From contig NZ_JQMO01000002.1 in NCBI RefSeq assembly GCF_000744785.1, forward strand, positions 1,426,001 through 1,490,000: a stretch of 64,000 bases of DNA, written 5' to 3'. Both the position numbers and the translations under genes were made by a program. Origin of the DNA: Kitasatospora azatica KCTC 9699. Its GTDB lineage: Bacteria > Actinomycetota > Actinomycetes > Streptomycetales > Streptomycetaceae. Below the pieces are notes generated by a model that saw only the letters and a program-made list of their open reading frames with translations, was not told the origin of the DNA and made no database searches. Shown here in pieces: positions 18,385 through 26,492 of this stretch. Within the stretch, counting starts at the first letter, position 1, and the number at the start of each line of letters is the position of its first letter.

Positions 18385-20583
18385 ATGCCCGACAAGCAAC
18401 GGATCATCAGGGTCACCGGCGACCAGACCATCGACTGGGCTCTGGAGGAGGTCACTACACCACGCAGCACAGAGTACGACGACCGACTTCGTACCAAGGT
18501 CACGCCGAGATGGATGCCGGGCGGTTCCTTCCTACTGACCACGATGCTCATGGACGCGATCCCGACCGAGGATGCCCTGGTCAGAGCCCCTGAGCTGCCG
18601 GACGAAACTACCCTGACCGCATTCGTCAACCCATTTGAACACTCCTTCACCTCCTTGGCGCGCTACCAGGACATGGAGGGCAACGAGGCAGTTCGAGCCA
18701 AGGAATACCTCGGATTCGGGTACACGACAGTAGCGCGCCCAAAGCCCAAGGAAAATCAGTACAGGATTCCCGACGAGCCATCGGACCCGAAGGCGTCCGT
18801 CATCATCATCGATGATTCCGGTCTCGATTTCCGGAGTGACCCCGAGAACTGGTCCGGGGTGCTGCCCGAGCGTCACAGCGAACTTGACGACGATCCGTGG
18901 GTCCTGCTCAAGGTCAGCCATCTGCTGGCCGATGGAGACCTCTGGAAGGAGATCGTCAAACGGTCCAGCGACCCCGGCGACTGGCTGTCCCACCGGCTGA
19001 TCCTGGTCACCACCGCGCCCTGCCTGCGCGAAAGGGGCGCGGCGATCAGCAACGACCTGTCCTGGGAGAACTGCATCCAGGATGTCGGGCGGGAAGTCAG
19101 GCAGTGCCCGGAGATCGCCGAACTCGCGCGCCTGCAAAGGGTCGTGGTGTCATTCGGGCCCAGCGGTGCGGTGCTGCTCGAGCAGCCTGAACTCACCGGG
19201 CGGCGCTGCACGCTGGCGTTCCATCAGGAACTCATGGAACGGTCCTGGCACGAGCGGAACCGGCAGGGGACCATGTTCGGCTACGGGACCATCCTGTGTG
19301 TCGCGCTGGCCCGCCGGCTGCTGCGCGGCAATCCCGGCCAGCTTCCGCAAGCCCTGCGGGACGGGCTGATCGCCATGAACCGCGTCTACGACAAGGGATT
19401 CCAGCTGCACGCGGACGACCACAGCTTCGGCTTCCCGCCGGTCGACCTGGGACGTGCAGCGAAGGACAGCGAAAAGCGCGACTACAAAGTGATCAGCGAC
19501 ATCGCCATCCCCAACGGCTCCAATACCCAGCTTTCGCTGCTTCGGTTCAAAGCAGGCAGCGGCGAGAAGCTGACCGAGAGCGCCCGCCAGGTGGCCAGGG
19601 CCGGGCTCGGCGCTCTGCCGGACATTCCGATCGGGCGCTTCGGCCGGATGACCACCATCGAACGCAACGAGATCGAGGGGCTGCGGGCCATCCGCAACCT
19701 GATCATGGACTACCGGCGGACCGCCACCTTGGGCGCGCCGCCGTTGGCGATCGCGGTCTTCGGCAAACCGGGGTCCGGAAAGTCGTATGCGGTGAAGCAA
19801 CTGCTGAAGGAGCAGGAGGAGGAGGACTTCAAGAAACAGCGACTGTTCGACAACCTGGAATTCAACCTGTCGCAGTACAGCTCGCCCGCCGACCTGGTCG
19901 GCGCCTTGCACCGGGTGCGTGATGTCGCCCTGGACGGCAAGATTCCGGTCGCGTTCTGGGACGAGTTCGACACCAGCCTCGGCGACACGCCACTCGGTTG
20001 GCTTCGGTACTTCCTGGCCCCGATCGAGGACGGCCAGTTCCGCCAAGGCGATGCCGTGCACCGGGTCGCCGCGTCGATCTTCGTCTTCGCCGGCAGCTCG
20101 GCCGACAGCTTCCAGGAGTTCAGCACCCAGGCGCCGAAACTGGCCGGCCCCGAGGGCAAAGTGACCGACTTCCTGAGCAGGCTGCGCGGGTACATCAACA
20201 TCTCCGACATCAACCAGCACGAGGGCGACCCGTACTTCATGCTGCAGCGCGCGATGGTGGTGTACGACCTGCTCGCGGCCAGGGGGATCGCGCGCACCAG
20301 ATGCGGCGACGGCAACGAGCAGCAGGAGATCCTGGACATCCAGGACGGCGTCCTGGACGCACTGCTCACCATCCCCCGCTACGAACACGGAGTCCGCTCG
20401 CTGGCCGCGATCATCGGGATGAGCGATCTGCGACCGGGCCAACCGTTCCAGCTCTCCTCGCTGCCGAGCAAGCCGCTGCTGGACATGCACGTCCAGGCTG
20501 CGGAGTTCATGGAGATCGCCCGTAACCCCAGCCGGATGATGTCCCCGCGTGTCGACGGCGCCCCGCCGGAGGAGGAGACGTAG
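18385..20583 (+). CDS. Large protein: kinase-like N-terminal region fused to AAA+ ATPase
   Basis: A 732-residue protein with no firm family name. Residues about 1-320 read like a degenerate ribokinase/PfkB fold: RVTGDQTIDWALEE at the start, VIIIDDSGLDF (139-149), VVVSFGPSGAVLL (254-266), and GYGTILCVALARRLL (299-313), where the usual GAGD catalytic Asp is missing. Residues about 430-620 form a P-loop AAA+ module: Walker A GKPGSGKS (460-467), Walker B PVAFWDEFDTS (DE at 526-527), sensor-1-like IFVFAGSS. A helical C-terminus has RYEHGVRSLAAIIGMS and LPSKPLLDMHVQAAEF. ATG 18385 has GAGAAG nine bases upstream; ATG 18376 has none. It stands alone in lower-GC DNA. Confidence 0.75.
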   Translation: MPDKQRIIRVTGDQTIDWALEEVTTPRSTEYDDRLRTKVTPRWMPGGSFLLTTMLMDAIPTEDALVRAPELPDETTLTAFVNPFEHSFTSLARYQDMEGNEAVRAKEYLGFGYTTVARPKPKENQYRIPDEPSDPKASVIIIDDSGLDFRSDPENWSGVLPERHSELDDDPWVLLKVSHLLADGDLWKEIVKRSSDPGDWLSHRLILVTTAPCLRERGAAISNDLSWENCIQDVGREVRQCPEIAELARLQRVVVSFGPSGAVLLEQPELTGRRCTLAFHQELMERSWHERNRQGTMFGYGTILCVALARRLLRGNPGQLPQALRDGLIAMNRVYDKGFQLHADDHSFGFPPVDLGRAAKDSEKRDYKVISDIAIPNGSNTQLSLLRFKAGSGEKLTESARQVARAGLGALPDIPIGRFGRMTTIERNEIEGLRAIRNLIMDYRRTATLGAPPLAIAVFGKPGSGKSYAVKQLLKEQEEEDFKKQRLFDNLEFNLSQYSSPADLVGALHRVRDVALDGKIPVAFWDEFDTSLGDTPLGWLRYFLAPIEDGQFRQGDAVHRVAASIFVFAGSSADSFQEFSTQAPKLAGPEGKVTDFLSRLRGYINISDINQHEGDPYFMLQRAMVVYDLLAARGIARTRCGDGNEQQEILDIQDGVLDALLTIPRYEHGVRSLAAIIGMSDLRPGQPFQLSSLPSKPLLDMHVQAAEFMEIARNPSRMMSPRVDGAPPEEET

Positions 20584-20623
20584 CGTCGTAGCTCTCCAGA
20601 GCTGCGGCGAAAGGCCAGGACCG

Positions 20624-21085
20624 ATGAGGCGGAGCTGGGTGAGCGCGGTACTCGTGCTCTGCGCGGTCGGCGCGCTGACGGCGGCCGGTCCGGCTCCGTC
20701 CGGCGCCGACCTGCAGGTCGTCCCGCTCGATCCCGATCCCGTCGCCGCCGGTGGCAGTACTACCGTGCATGCCTTCGTCGCCAATGGTGGGCCCGAGGTG
20801 GCGGGGGCGTTCACGGTGACGGTGCGGGTGCCGGTGGGGGCTCGGGCGGTGGGGCCGTACTTTCCGGCGGGGTGTGTGGCGAGTGAGGCCGGCCGGGTGG
20901 TGCGGTGTGCGTTTCCGGCGGGGTTGCCGCAGTTGCGCAGTGCGACTGCGCTGGTGCCGGTGCGGGTGGCTGACTGGGCGTCAGGGACCTTGTACGGCGG
21001 TTGGGTTACGGTCAGGAGCGACGACGACCCGGATCGGTCGAACAACACGGGGTCGTTCGTGATCCGGGTCGCCGGGTCTGACTAG
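20624..21085 (+). CDS. Small secreted protein with DUF11/CARDB-like fold
   Basis: 153 residues with a clear signal peptide: MRRSWVSAVLVLCAVGALTA, cleavage near GPAPSGA-DL at residue about 29. The mature part is one beta-sandwich: DLQVVPLDPDPVAAGGSTTVHAFVANGGPEVAGAFTVTVRVPVGA, then a Cys pair (GCVASEAGRVVRCAF) and DDPDRSNNTGSFVIRV. Its pattern is that of DUF11/CARDB adhesion-type repeats. The function is unknown, probably cell-surface or secreted. The start at 20624 is chosen for the signal peptide; the frame begins 75 bases earlier. It is 40 bp after the ATPase gene but differs in base composition and is probably unrelated. Confidence 0.65.
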   Translation: MRRSWVSAVLVLCAVGALTAAGPAPSGADLQVVPLDPDPVAAGGSTTVHAFVANGGPEVAGAFTVTVRVPVGARAVGPYFPAGCVASEAGRVVRCAFPAGLPQLRSATALVPVRVADWASGTLYGGWVTVRSDDDPDRSNNTGSFVIRVAGSD

Positions 21086-21113
21086 GGGGTCGGGCTGAGG
21101 CCGGGCCGGCTGA

Positions 21114-22369
21114 TCAGCGGTAGACCCGCACGTAGTCGGCCGCGGTGGTGATCGGGGTGGAGCTGGTCGGGGCGGAGTGGTACTGGCCCGCGCTGATCGA
21201 CAGGTTGAGGATCAGGTAGGCCGACCAGTTGGCGCCGACACCGGTGTTGTCGGAGAAGACCTTGACGCCGTTGACGTACCAGTCCACCGAGTTGGCGCCG
21301 TAGTAGGTGCCGATGGTGACCCACTGGCCGGGCTTGACCGCGTTGGCGTCGGTCAGGTACTTCTGGCCGCCGTTGACGTGGTTGGTCAGCTCGAGCAGGT
21401 TCGGGTTGTCCGGGTGGTACTCGAAGGAGTCGATCTCGTTGCCACCGTTCTGCCAGGTCCACAGCGCGGGCCAGGCACCGGTGCCGCCGGGGAGCTGGAC
21501 CCGGGTCTCGGCGTAGTCGCCGGTCTTGACCTTGAAGCCCTGCTGCGTGCCCTCGGTGGTGAGCAGACCGGTGGTCCAGGCCTGCTTGCCGTTCTCCAGG
21601 GTGTGGCTGCTGGGCTGGGCGGTGAAGGTGGCGACACCGTTCGCGAGCGACACGTCGGACGGGTCGAGCCAGTCCAGCTTGTTGTCGTCGGGGTTGTGGT
21701 TGCCGTACTTGAACGAGCTGGTGGTGGAGGTGTTCCAGCGCGAGGTGTCCAGCGGGCCGTTGAACTCGTCCGACCAGGTCAGCGACTTGCCGGGGATCGG
21801 CGAGCCGGTGGTGGGGGACGGGGTCGGGGTCGGCGTGGGCGTCGGCGTCGGGGTGGGCGTGGGAGCCGGCGCCGGGGTGGGCGTGGGGCCGGCGCGGGAG
21901 CGGGGGCCGGCGCGGGCGCCGGGGCCGGAGCCGGGGTCCCGTTGCCGACGGTCAGCTTCTGGGTGGCCAGGTTGTGCCAGGCACCGGCCTGGTCCTGGTA
22001 GAAGCCGAAGATGTTGTAGGTGCCTGCCGGGAAGCTGCGGCTGCCGGTGGTCAGCGAGACACCGGACGGGCAGATCTGCGCGTTGCTGCGCGAGCCCGGG
22101 AAGTCGAGGTTGTTGCCGGCCGCGTCACGCACGCCGACGCCGAGCGTCTTCACGGTGAAGCAGGAGGTGGCGTGCACGGTCAGCGCGGCGCTGGTGGCGA
22201 CGCCGGTGGCGGCGGTGGTGGGGGTCAGCCGGTCCTGGGTGACGGTCGGCGTGGCGGTCGGGGAGGGGTTCCAGGACCAGGCGTGGGCCTGGCCGACCAT
22301 GGGCACGGCGAGCAGACCGAGTGCGCCGGCGAGGACGCCGAGGCGGGCAGGCGTGGCGGAAGAGATCAT
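21114..22369 (-). pseudogene. Secreted glycoside hydrolase family 16 protein, frameshifted in the linker
   Basis: The N-terminal part (21960-22369) encodes a signal peptide (MISSATPARLGVLAGALGLLAVP, AHA cleavage) and a beta-rich domain ending ATQKLTVGNGTP. A Pro/Ala/Thr linker follows. The C-terminal part (21114 to about 21810) encodes a beta-glucanase-like GH16 domain with LTWSDEFNGPLDTSRWNTS, WPALWTWQNGGNEIDSFEY (catalytic EIDxFE) and VDWYVNGVKVF. The two parts are in different frames. Adding one C to the GCCCCAC run at about 21880-21890 would rejoin them into about 419 residues. It is preceded by a c-di-AMP riboswitch. The break may be a real inactivation or a homopolymer sequencing error. 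Confidence 0.8.
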
Positions 22370-22384
22370 CTAGGGTCCTCTTGC

Positions 22385-22560
22385 GACGCCTTCGGGGTTA
22401 GCTGTCGGGTTCGGACCGCAAGATGGCCCGGCCGTCATGGGAAAGGGACGGCCTCACCCCAAGCCGCTACCTCGCCCGGCCTGCCCGGAGGGCACGCGGA
22501 GCAGGGTCGTGGCATCACTGCCTTGGGTCCCCCGCTCCTGCCTGTCAGCGGTGCTGTGGT
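22385..22560 (-). ncRNA. ydaO-yuaA (cyclic di-AMP) riboswitch
   Basis: On the minus strand the leader carries the conserved blocks of this class in order: GCTGACAGGCAGGAGCGG then GGGACCCAA (about 22523-22549), GGGGTGA, and near the 3' end CCGAACCCGACAGCTAACC followed by CCGAAGGCGT (22385-22414). It ends about 15 bases before the ATG of the GH16 gene. In actinobacteria this class commonly precedes secreted cell-wall hydrolases and resuscitation factors, and usually turns expression off when c-di-AMP binds. Boundaries are approximate. Confidence 0.82.
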
Positions 22561-22710
22561 ACCGACCGACGGGCAGGCAGGATTCGGCGTCCCGGCGGTT
22601 GGGCCCGCTGCTGGTGGCGGACAGCTTGAGCGTAGGCAGATGATCTGATCATCATCAATGTCACAGAGGTCACAGGGGAATCAGTCGTCATCCGCCCCCG
22701 GGAGGCGCTC
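22561..22710. other. Gene-free stretch between GH16 riboswitch and LuxR-type gene
   Basis: With the riboswitch this completes a 341-bp gap. It contains an AT-richer patch (TGATCTGATCATCATCAATGTCACAG, about 22640-22666) that probably holds the GH16 promoter. No gene is seen. Confidence 0.5.
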
Positions 22711-23478
22711 TCAGCTGCCGACCGGCCGACCCTGCCACAGCGTGCCGACCGGTCGGCCCTGCCACAGCGCCGCCGCCTCGACCCGGCTGTGCACCTGGAG
22801 CTTCGCGTAGGCGTGTTCCAGGTGCTTGTCCACGGTGCGGGCCGAGACCTCCAGCCGGTGCCCGATCTGACGGTCAGTCAATCCCTGGGCGAGCAGGTCG
22901 AGTACCGCCGACTCACGGGCCGTCAGCGCGGCCCGCTGCGGCAGCGGCGGCGGGGCCAGCCGGTCCAGCGCGTGGCTGAGCCGGGCCCGCAGCAGGGCCG
23001 CCGAATCCAGGTCCGGCTGCCCGAAGTCGCTGCCGCTGCGGTTCACCACCAGGCAGACGGTGCGCCGCCCGGTCGGCGCCCAGCCGGCCGGGAAGGCCAT
23101 CGCCAGTTGGTAGTCCGCGTGCACCCCGCCCAGCACCTCGTTGTAGGTGCCGAGCCGGTGGTACTCGGTCAGTGACTGCAGGTCGGAGCGGCGCAGCGGC
23201 ACGCCCGGGCCGTTGATGTCGGTGTGCCGGAAGAGCGGGTCGGCGGGGGCGTGACGGTAGAAGCCGGCCACCGCCTCCGGGCTGAACAGGTCGACCGGCG
23301 TGTGCACCGGGAAGCGCCCGGCGGGAGTGCGGGTGGACCAGGTCAGGCTGTCCCCGGGAACCGTGCGGAGCAGCAGTGGCAGCAACGCCGGGAGGAGGGT
23401 CTCCTCGTCGACGGCGTCGAGCAGTAGGTCGATCACGGCGCAGATGCGTCGCAACCCGGCCTCCCCGGACGGAGCCAC
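22711..23478 (-). CDS. LuxR-family transcriptional regulator
   Basis: A 255-residue regulator with a C-terminal LuxR/NarL helix-turn-helix: ALTARESAVLDLLAQGLTDRQIGHRLEVSARTVDKHLEHAYAKLQVHSR (about residues 190-238). The N-terminal 180 residues are alpha/beta and hydrophobic in parts (VIDLLLDAVDEETLLPALLPLLLRTVPGDS) without a named sensor domain. The exact start is uncertain: GTG 23478 gives a compact N-terminus, and a TTG at 23529 is the longest option. The C-terminus ends in a duplicated nonapeptide LWQGRPVGT/S made by a 27-bp tandem repeat. Its target is unknown; the methyltransferase gene upstream on the same strand is 143 bp away. Confidence 0.8.
   Translation of the reverse strand: MAPSGEAGLRRICAVIDLLLDAVDEETLLPALLPLLLRTVPGDSLTWSTRTPAGRFPVHTPVDLFSPEAVAGFYRHAPADPLFRHTDINGPGVPLRRSDLQSLTEYHRLGTYNEVLGGVHADYQLAMAFPAGWAPTGRRTVCLVVNRSGSDFGQPDLDSAALLRARLSHALDRLAPPPLPQRAALTARESAVLDLLAQGLTDRQIGHRLEVSARTVDKHLEHAYAKLQVHSRVEAAALWQGRPVGTLWQGRPVGS
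22715..22768. repeat. 27-bp tandem duplication at the 3' end of the LuxR-type gene
   Basis: Copies at 22715-22741 and 22742-22768 differ at a few bases and stay in frame. They double the C-terminal LWQGRPVG(T/S). Confidence 0.85.
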
Positions 23479-23620
23479 TCCAGAAGCGTGCTCCCTCCGG
23501 GGAGACCGGGTCAAGCCGGGCCCCGACAAACCCGGCCCGATACCGCCCGGCCCAACAAGGGCGGCCAGTGGCGGTGGTCCAGCGGCTGCGGGCCACCGGA
23601 GGCGGCCCAGCGGCGGCGGT

Positions 23621-24679
23621 CTAGCGGCTGGCGGCGTACACCCGGTTCACCGGGCTCTCGGCGGCCAGCCTCCAGTGGTGCAGCCCGGCGTCGTCGGCCA
23701 GGTGCCGCATCGCCTCCTCCCCGGCGTGGTTGCCCATCGCCTGCGGCCCGTGCTGGGCCAGTGCGGAGGGCAGGCAGACGGCGACCGAGGCGGAGACCAC
23801 GGCGCGCCCGATCGGGTTGATGTTCTCGGTGACCTTCTCCGAGGCGTTCGGCTCGACGATCATGCAGGCGCCGTCGTTGGCCAGCGCCTCCTGGGCGTGC
23901 TGCAGCGCGGCGCCGGGGTCGCCCATGTCGTGCAGGCAGTCGAAGAAGGTGATCAGGTCGTAGTTCCCGCCGGGGAAGTCCTGGGCGGTGGCCACGTCGA
24001 AGCTGACCCGGTCGCTGAGGCCCTGCTCGGCGGCGATCGCCCGGGCCGCATCGATCGAGGGCTGGTGGAAGTCGAAGCCGTGGAAGTGCGAGGCGGGGTA
24101 GGCCTTGGCCATCAGCATGGTCGAGTAGCCGTAGCCGCAACCGATGTCGGCCACCTCGGCGCCCTCGGTCAGCTTCCCCTCGGTGCCGTTCATGGCGGGG
24201 ATCCACTCGGGGACCAGCGCGCCGGTGTAGCCCGGGCGGAAGAACTTGGCGGTGCCGGCGAAGAGCGCGCTGCTGTGCTCCTCCCAGCCGACTCCCCTGC
24301 CGGTGCGGAAGGCGTCCATCAGGGCGTCCTCGGTGGCGTACAGCGCCTGCATCATGGTGAGGAAGCCGGCTGCGTAGGTGGGCGAATCGGGGTCGGCCAG
24401 CACCGCCGCGTGCTCGTCGGGCAGCAGGTAGCTGCCGGCGGCCTCGTCGTAGACCACGTACTCGCCGGCCACCTGCGCGGCCAGCCACTCACGCAGGTAG
24501 CGCTCCTGCAGACCGGTCCTCGCGGCCAGCTGGGCGGCGGTCATCGGCCCCGCGCCGGCCATCGCGGTGTACAGGCCCAGCCGGTCGCCGAGCGAGGTGC
24601 ACAGGCCCGCCACGGCCGCTCCGGCGTCGGTCACCACCCGTCCCAGGAACTCCATCACCCGGTCTTCGTCCAAGCTCAT
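23621..24679 (-). CDS. SAM-dependent methyltransferase with N-terminal winged helix
   Basis: 352 residues. The N-terminal part (about 25-95) is a dimerisation/winged-helix segment like those of O-methyltransferase-type and Rv2258c-like proteins (LGLYTAMAGAGPMTAAQLAARTGLQERYLREWLAAQVAGEYV). The Rossmann methyltransferase core has motif I VADIGCGYGYSTML (about 180), the acidic loop HGFDFHQPSI, VSFDVATAQDFPG and DLITFFDCLHDMGDP. The ATG at 24679 has GAGGAGG upstream. The substrate is unknown; similarly built enzymes act on small aromatic or lipid-like compounds. Nothing nearby fixes the role. Confidence 0.85.
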   Translation of the reverse strand: MSLDEDRVMEFLGRVVTDAGAAVAGLCTSLGDRLGLYTAMAGAGPMTAAQLAARTGLQERYLREWLAAQVAGEYVVYDEAAGSYLLPDEHAAVLADPDSPTYAAGFLTMMQALYATEDALMDAFRTGRGVGWEEHSSALFAGTAKFFRPGYTGALVPEWIPAMNGTEGKLTEGAEVADIGCGYGYSTMLMAKAYPASHFHGFDFHQPSIDAARAIAAEQGLSDRVSFDVATAQDFPGGNYDLITFFDCLHDMGDPGAALQHAQEALANDGACMIVEPNASEKVTENINPIGRAVVSASVAVCLPSALAQHGPQAMGNHAGEEAMRHLADDAGLHHWRLAAESPVNRVYAASR

Positions 24680-24784
24680 CGCGCCCGCCTCCTCGGGGTT
24701 GGCCACTCCCCTCACTGCAGCAGACGGCGCCCGCCCCGGACCATACGGAATTCTCCGTACGCCCGGGGCGGGATGGTGGATGTG

Positions 24785-24979
24785 TCAGGTGTGCTGCAGG
24801 ACCAGCTCGTCCTTCAGCGAGGCGCGGACCTGCTGGCGAAGCTCGGGGGTGTCCTCGTGGCCGTGGACCGAGACCGCGTGTTCGGTGGCGGCCCGGACGA
24901 CCTCCTCCTCCTCACCGGTGATGGCGAGCGAGCAGTTCATCACGCTCGGGAACTCCCGGCAGTCGGCAACCTTGCGCAT
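24785..24979 (-). CDS. DUF1059 domain protein
   Basis: A complete 64-residue DUF1059 protein: MRKVADCREFPSVMNCSLAITGEEEEVVRAATEHAVSVHGHED. The two Cys and the VxHxxEDTPELRQQVRASL tail are typical of the family. It starts at ATG 24979 with GGGAGG six bases upstream. These proteins are widespread in actinobacteria and of unknown function; a metal- or redox-related role is sometimes guessed from the conserved Cys and His. It stands alone, convergent with nothing, between a methyltransferase and the MoaF-like gene. Confidence 0.85.
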   Translation of the reverse strand: MRKVADCREFPSVMNCSLAITGEEEEVVRAATEHAVSVHGHEDTPELRQQVRASLKDELVLQHT

Positions 24980-25153
24980 GTTCGACCTCCCGACCCGCCA
25001 CGCTGCCGCACTCGCCGGCGGGCCACCCGCTGGCCGGAGGACCGGCGCGCGGCGGCACGGGCGTGTCGCGGAACCATTGTCCCTCCAGCTGGCCGGTCGG
25101 ATAACTTGGGGAGCATCCGTACTTCCCTGTCAGGAAAGAGGAACTCCGCCAGC

Positions 25154-25489
25154 ATGACCGAGACCGCTGCCCTGCCCGGCTTCGCCGGCCGGACGTACCT
25201 CTTCCAGGTCGACAACGGTGCCGCCTTCCGCAACGCCTACTCGGCCGACGGTCGGCGGCTGCGCTGGGAGGGCCTCGGCGAGTCGGCCGGTCAGTGGGAG
25301 GACGTCGCGCTGCATGTCGCCCAGGTCGCGCCGCAGGTGTACTTCGTCAGCTGGACCGAGCAGAGCGGCATCACGGTGAGCCATGTGATGGACCTGACGA
25401 ACCTGACCGTACGGGTCTTCTGGACCTACGAGGGCGAGGGCGGCCGGGTTGGCGAGCTGCACACGGGGACGCTGGAGCCGGTGCTCTGA
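25154..25489 (+). CDS. MoaF-like small beta-barrel protein
   Basis: 111 residues with alternating strands and no helix-rich part: FAGRTYLFQVDNGAAFRNAYSADGRRLRWEG, QVAPQVYFVSWTEQSGITVSHVMDLTNLTVRVFWTYEGEGG. The pattern resembles the MoaF domain (calycin-like barrel) found in small actinobacterial proteins, where it probably binds a hydrophobic ligand. The ATG at 25154 follows AAAGAGGA at a rather long distance. It is a single gene with its own short upstream region; downstream it converges on a phosphotriesterase-like operon. Family assignment is moderate, function unknown. Confidence 0.6.
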   Translation: MTETAALPGFAGRTYLFQVDNGAAFRNAYSADGRRLRWEGLGESAGQWEDVALHVAQVAPQVYFVSWTEQSGITVSHVMDLTNLTVRVFWTYEGEGGRVGELHTGTLEPVL

Positions 25490-25511
25490 CGGGGCGCCCG
25501 CGCCGGCGCCG

Positions 25512-25571
25512 GGCTGGTTACCGCCAGGCCGGTTGCCTCCAGGCTGGTTACCGCCGGGCTGGTTACCGCCA
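25512..25571. repeat. 15-bp tandem repeat, four copies, containing the stop of the PTE-like gene
   Basis: Units at 25512, 25527, 25542 and 25557 with type unit GGCTGGTTACCGCCA. On the minus strand three of the four carry TAA in the phase of the PTE-like gene's stop, which lies in the innermost unit (25563-25565). Confidence 0.85.
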
Positions 25572-26492
25572 GGCGACCGCGAAGGCGCGGGCCGGGTTCT
25601 GACGCAGCATCAGCTCGGCCTGCCGCTCGCCCAACTCCCGGACGATCCGCGGGCGCAGGCCGGTGAGCAGGAACGGCATGCCCGGTCCGTCGCCGGTCGA
25701 GCGGGCGGCCGCGGTCGTGGTGTCCCCGCCGAGCAGCAGCTGCTCGCCGTGGCCCGCCTCGGCGAGCGCCGTCAGCACCTCCAACAGCCGCCAGTCGGTG
25801 GCGTGGTTGGCGCGGGACGGGCCGTCGAAGGCGAGATAGGCGCCGGAGGCGGCGAGTTCGCGGAGCAGGCGCGGATCGGGGAAGCGGTTGAGGTGGCCGA
25901 GCAGGACGCTGCTCGGGGGCACCTCCAGGGAGCCGCAGAGCAGTTCGAGCACCTCGGTCGCGGCGGTGCCGAGTTCGTGGTGGACGGCGATCGGGGCGCC
26001 GGTGGCGTGGTGCGCGGCGGCCGCGGCGGTGAGGGTGCGGCGGGCGTGCGGGTCGAGGCCGTGGTAGCCGCCGGCCACCTTGATCAGGCCGGCCCTGGGG
26101 CCGGTGGCGCCGATCCCCGTGGTGAGTTCGGTGACGAAGAGTTCGGCCAGGGTGTCGGGCGCGGGCAGCCGCTCGTAGTGCGCGGCCCGGTGCAGGCCGG
26201 TGGCCGCGACCAGGTGGACGCCGGCGGCGCGGGAGAGTGCCGGCAGCTCGGCGGCGCGCCGGCCCAGACCGTACGGGGTCCACTGGACCACGGCCCGGCC
26301 GCCCGCCGCGTGGAAGGCGGCGAGCTCGGCGGCGGCCGCGGCCGGGTCGTCCAGCTCCTGCCCCGGGAGCAGGGCGCTGCGCAGGAAGAGGTGGTCGTGG
26401 GCGTTGCAGGTGCCGAGCTCGGCGGGGTCGAGGTCGCCGAGCACGGTGCGGACCGCGTGCGAGGTCTTCGGGGCCGCAGGTGTGGCGCTCAT
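25563..26492 (-). CDS. Phosphotriesterase-family metal-dependent hydrolase
   Basis: 309 residues of the PTE/PHP-like amidohydrolase branch. Binuclear metal ligands are visible: CNAHDHLFLR (HxH), the carboxylated Lys in GLIKVAGGYHGL, GAPIAVHHELGT, LGHLNRFPD, and the final Asp in LLLGGDTTTAA. Natural substrates of this family are mostly lactones or esters; phosphotriester activity is usually secondary. The ATG at 26492 overlaps the stop of the upstream carboxymuconolactone decarboxylase-like gene by 4 bp (ATGA). It is the last gene of a three-gene operon beginning at 27518. The substrate is unknown. Confidence 0.85.
   Translation of the reverse strand: MSATPAAPKTSHAVRTVLGDLDPAELGTCNAHDHLFLRSALLPGQELDDPAAAAAELAAFHAAGGRAVVQWTPYGLGRRAAELPALSRAAGVHLVAATGLHRAAHYERLPAPDTLAELFVTELTTGIGATGPRAGLIKVAGGYHGLDPHARRTLTAAAAAHHATGAPIAVHHELGTAATEVLELLCGSLEVPPSSVLLGHLNRFPDPRLLRELAASGAYLAFDGPSRANHATDWRLLEVLTALAEAGHGEQLLLGGDTTTAAARSTGDGPGMPFLLTGLRPRIVRELGERQAELMLRQNPARAFAVAWR

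Noticed and set aside
20624..21085. Small secreted protein as a partner of the AAA+ fusion protein
   Set aside because: It has a signal peptide and would leave the cytoplasm, its composition differs, and no coupling signal exists apart from 40-bp proximity.
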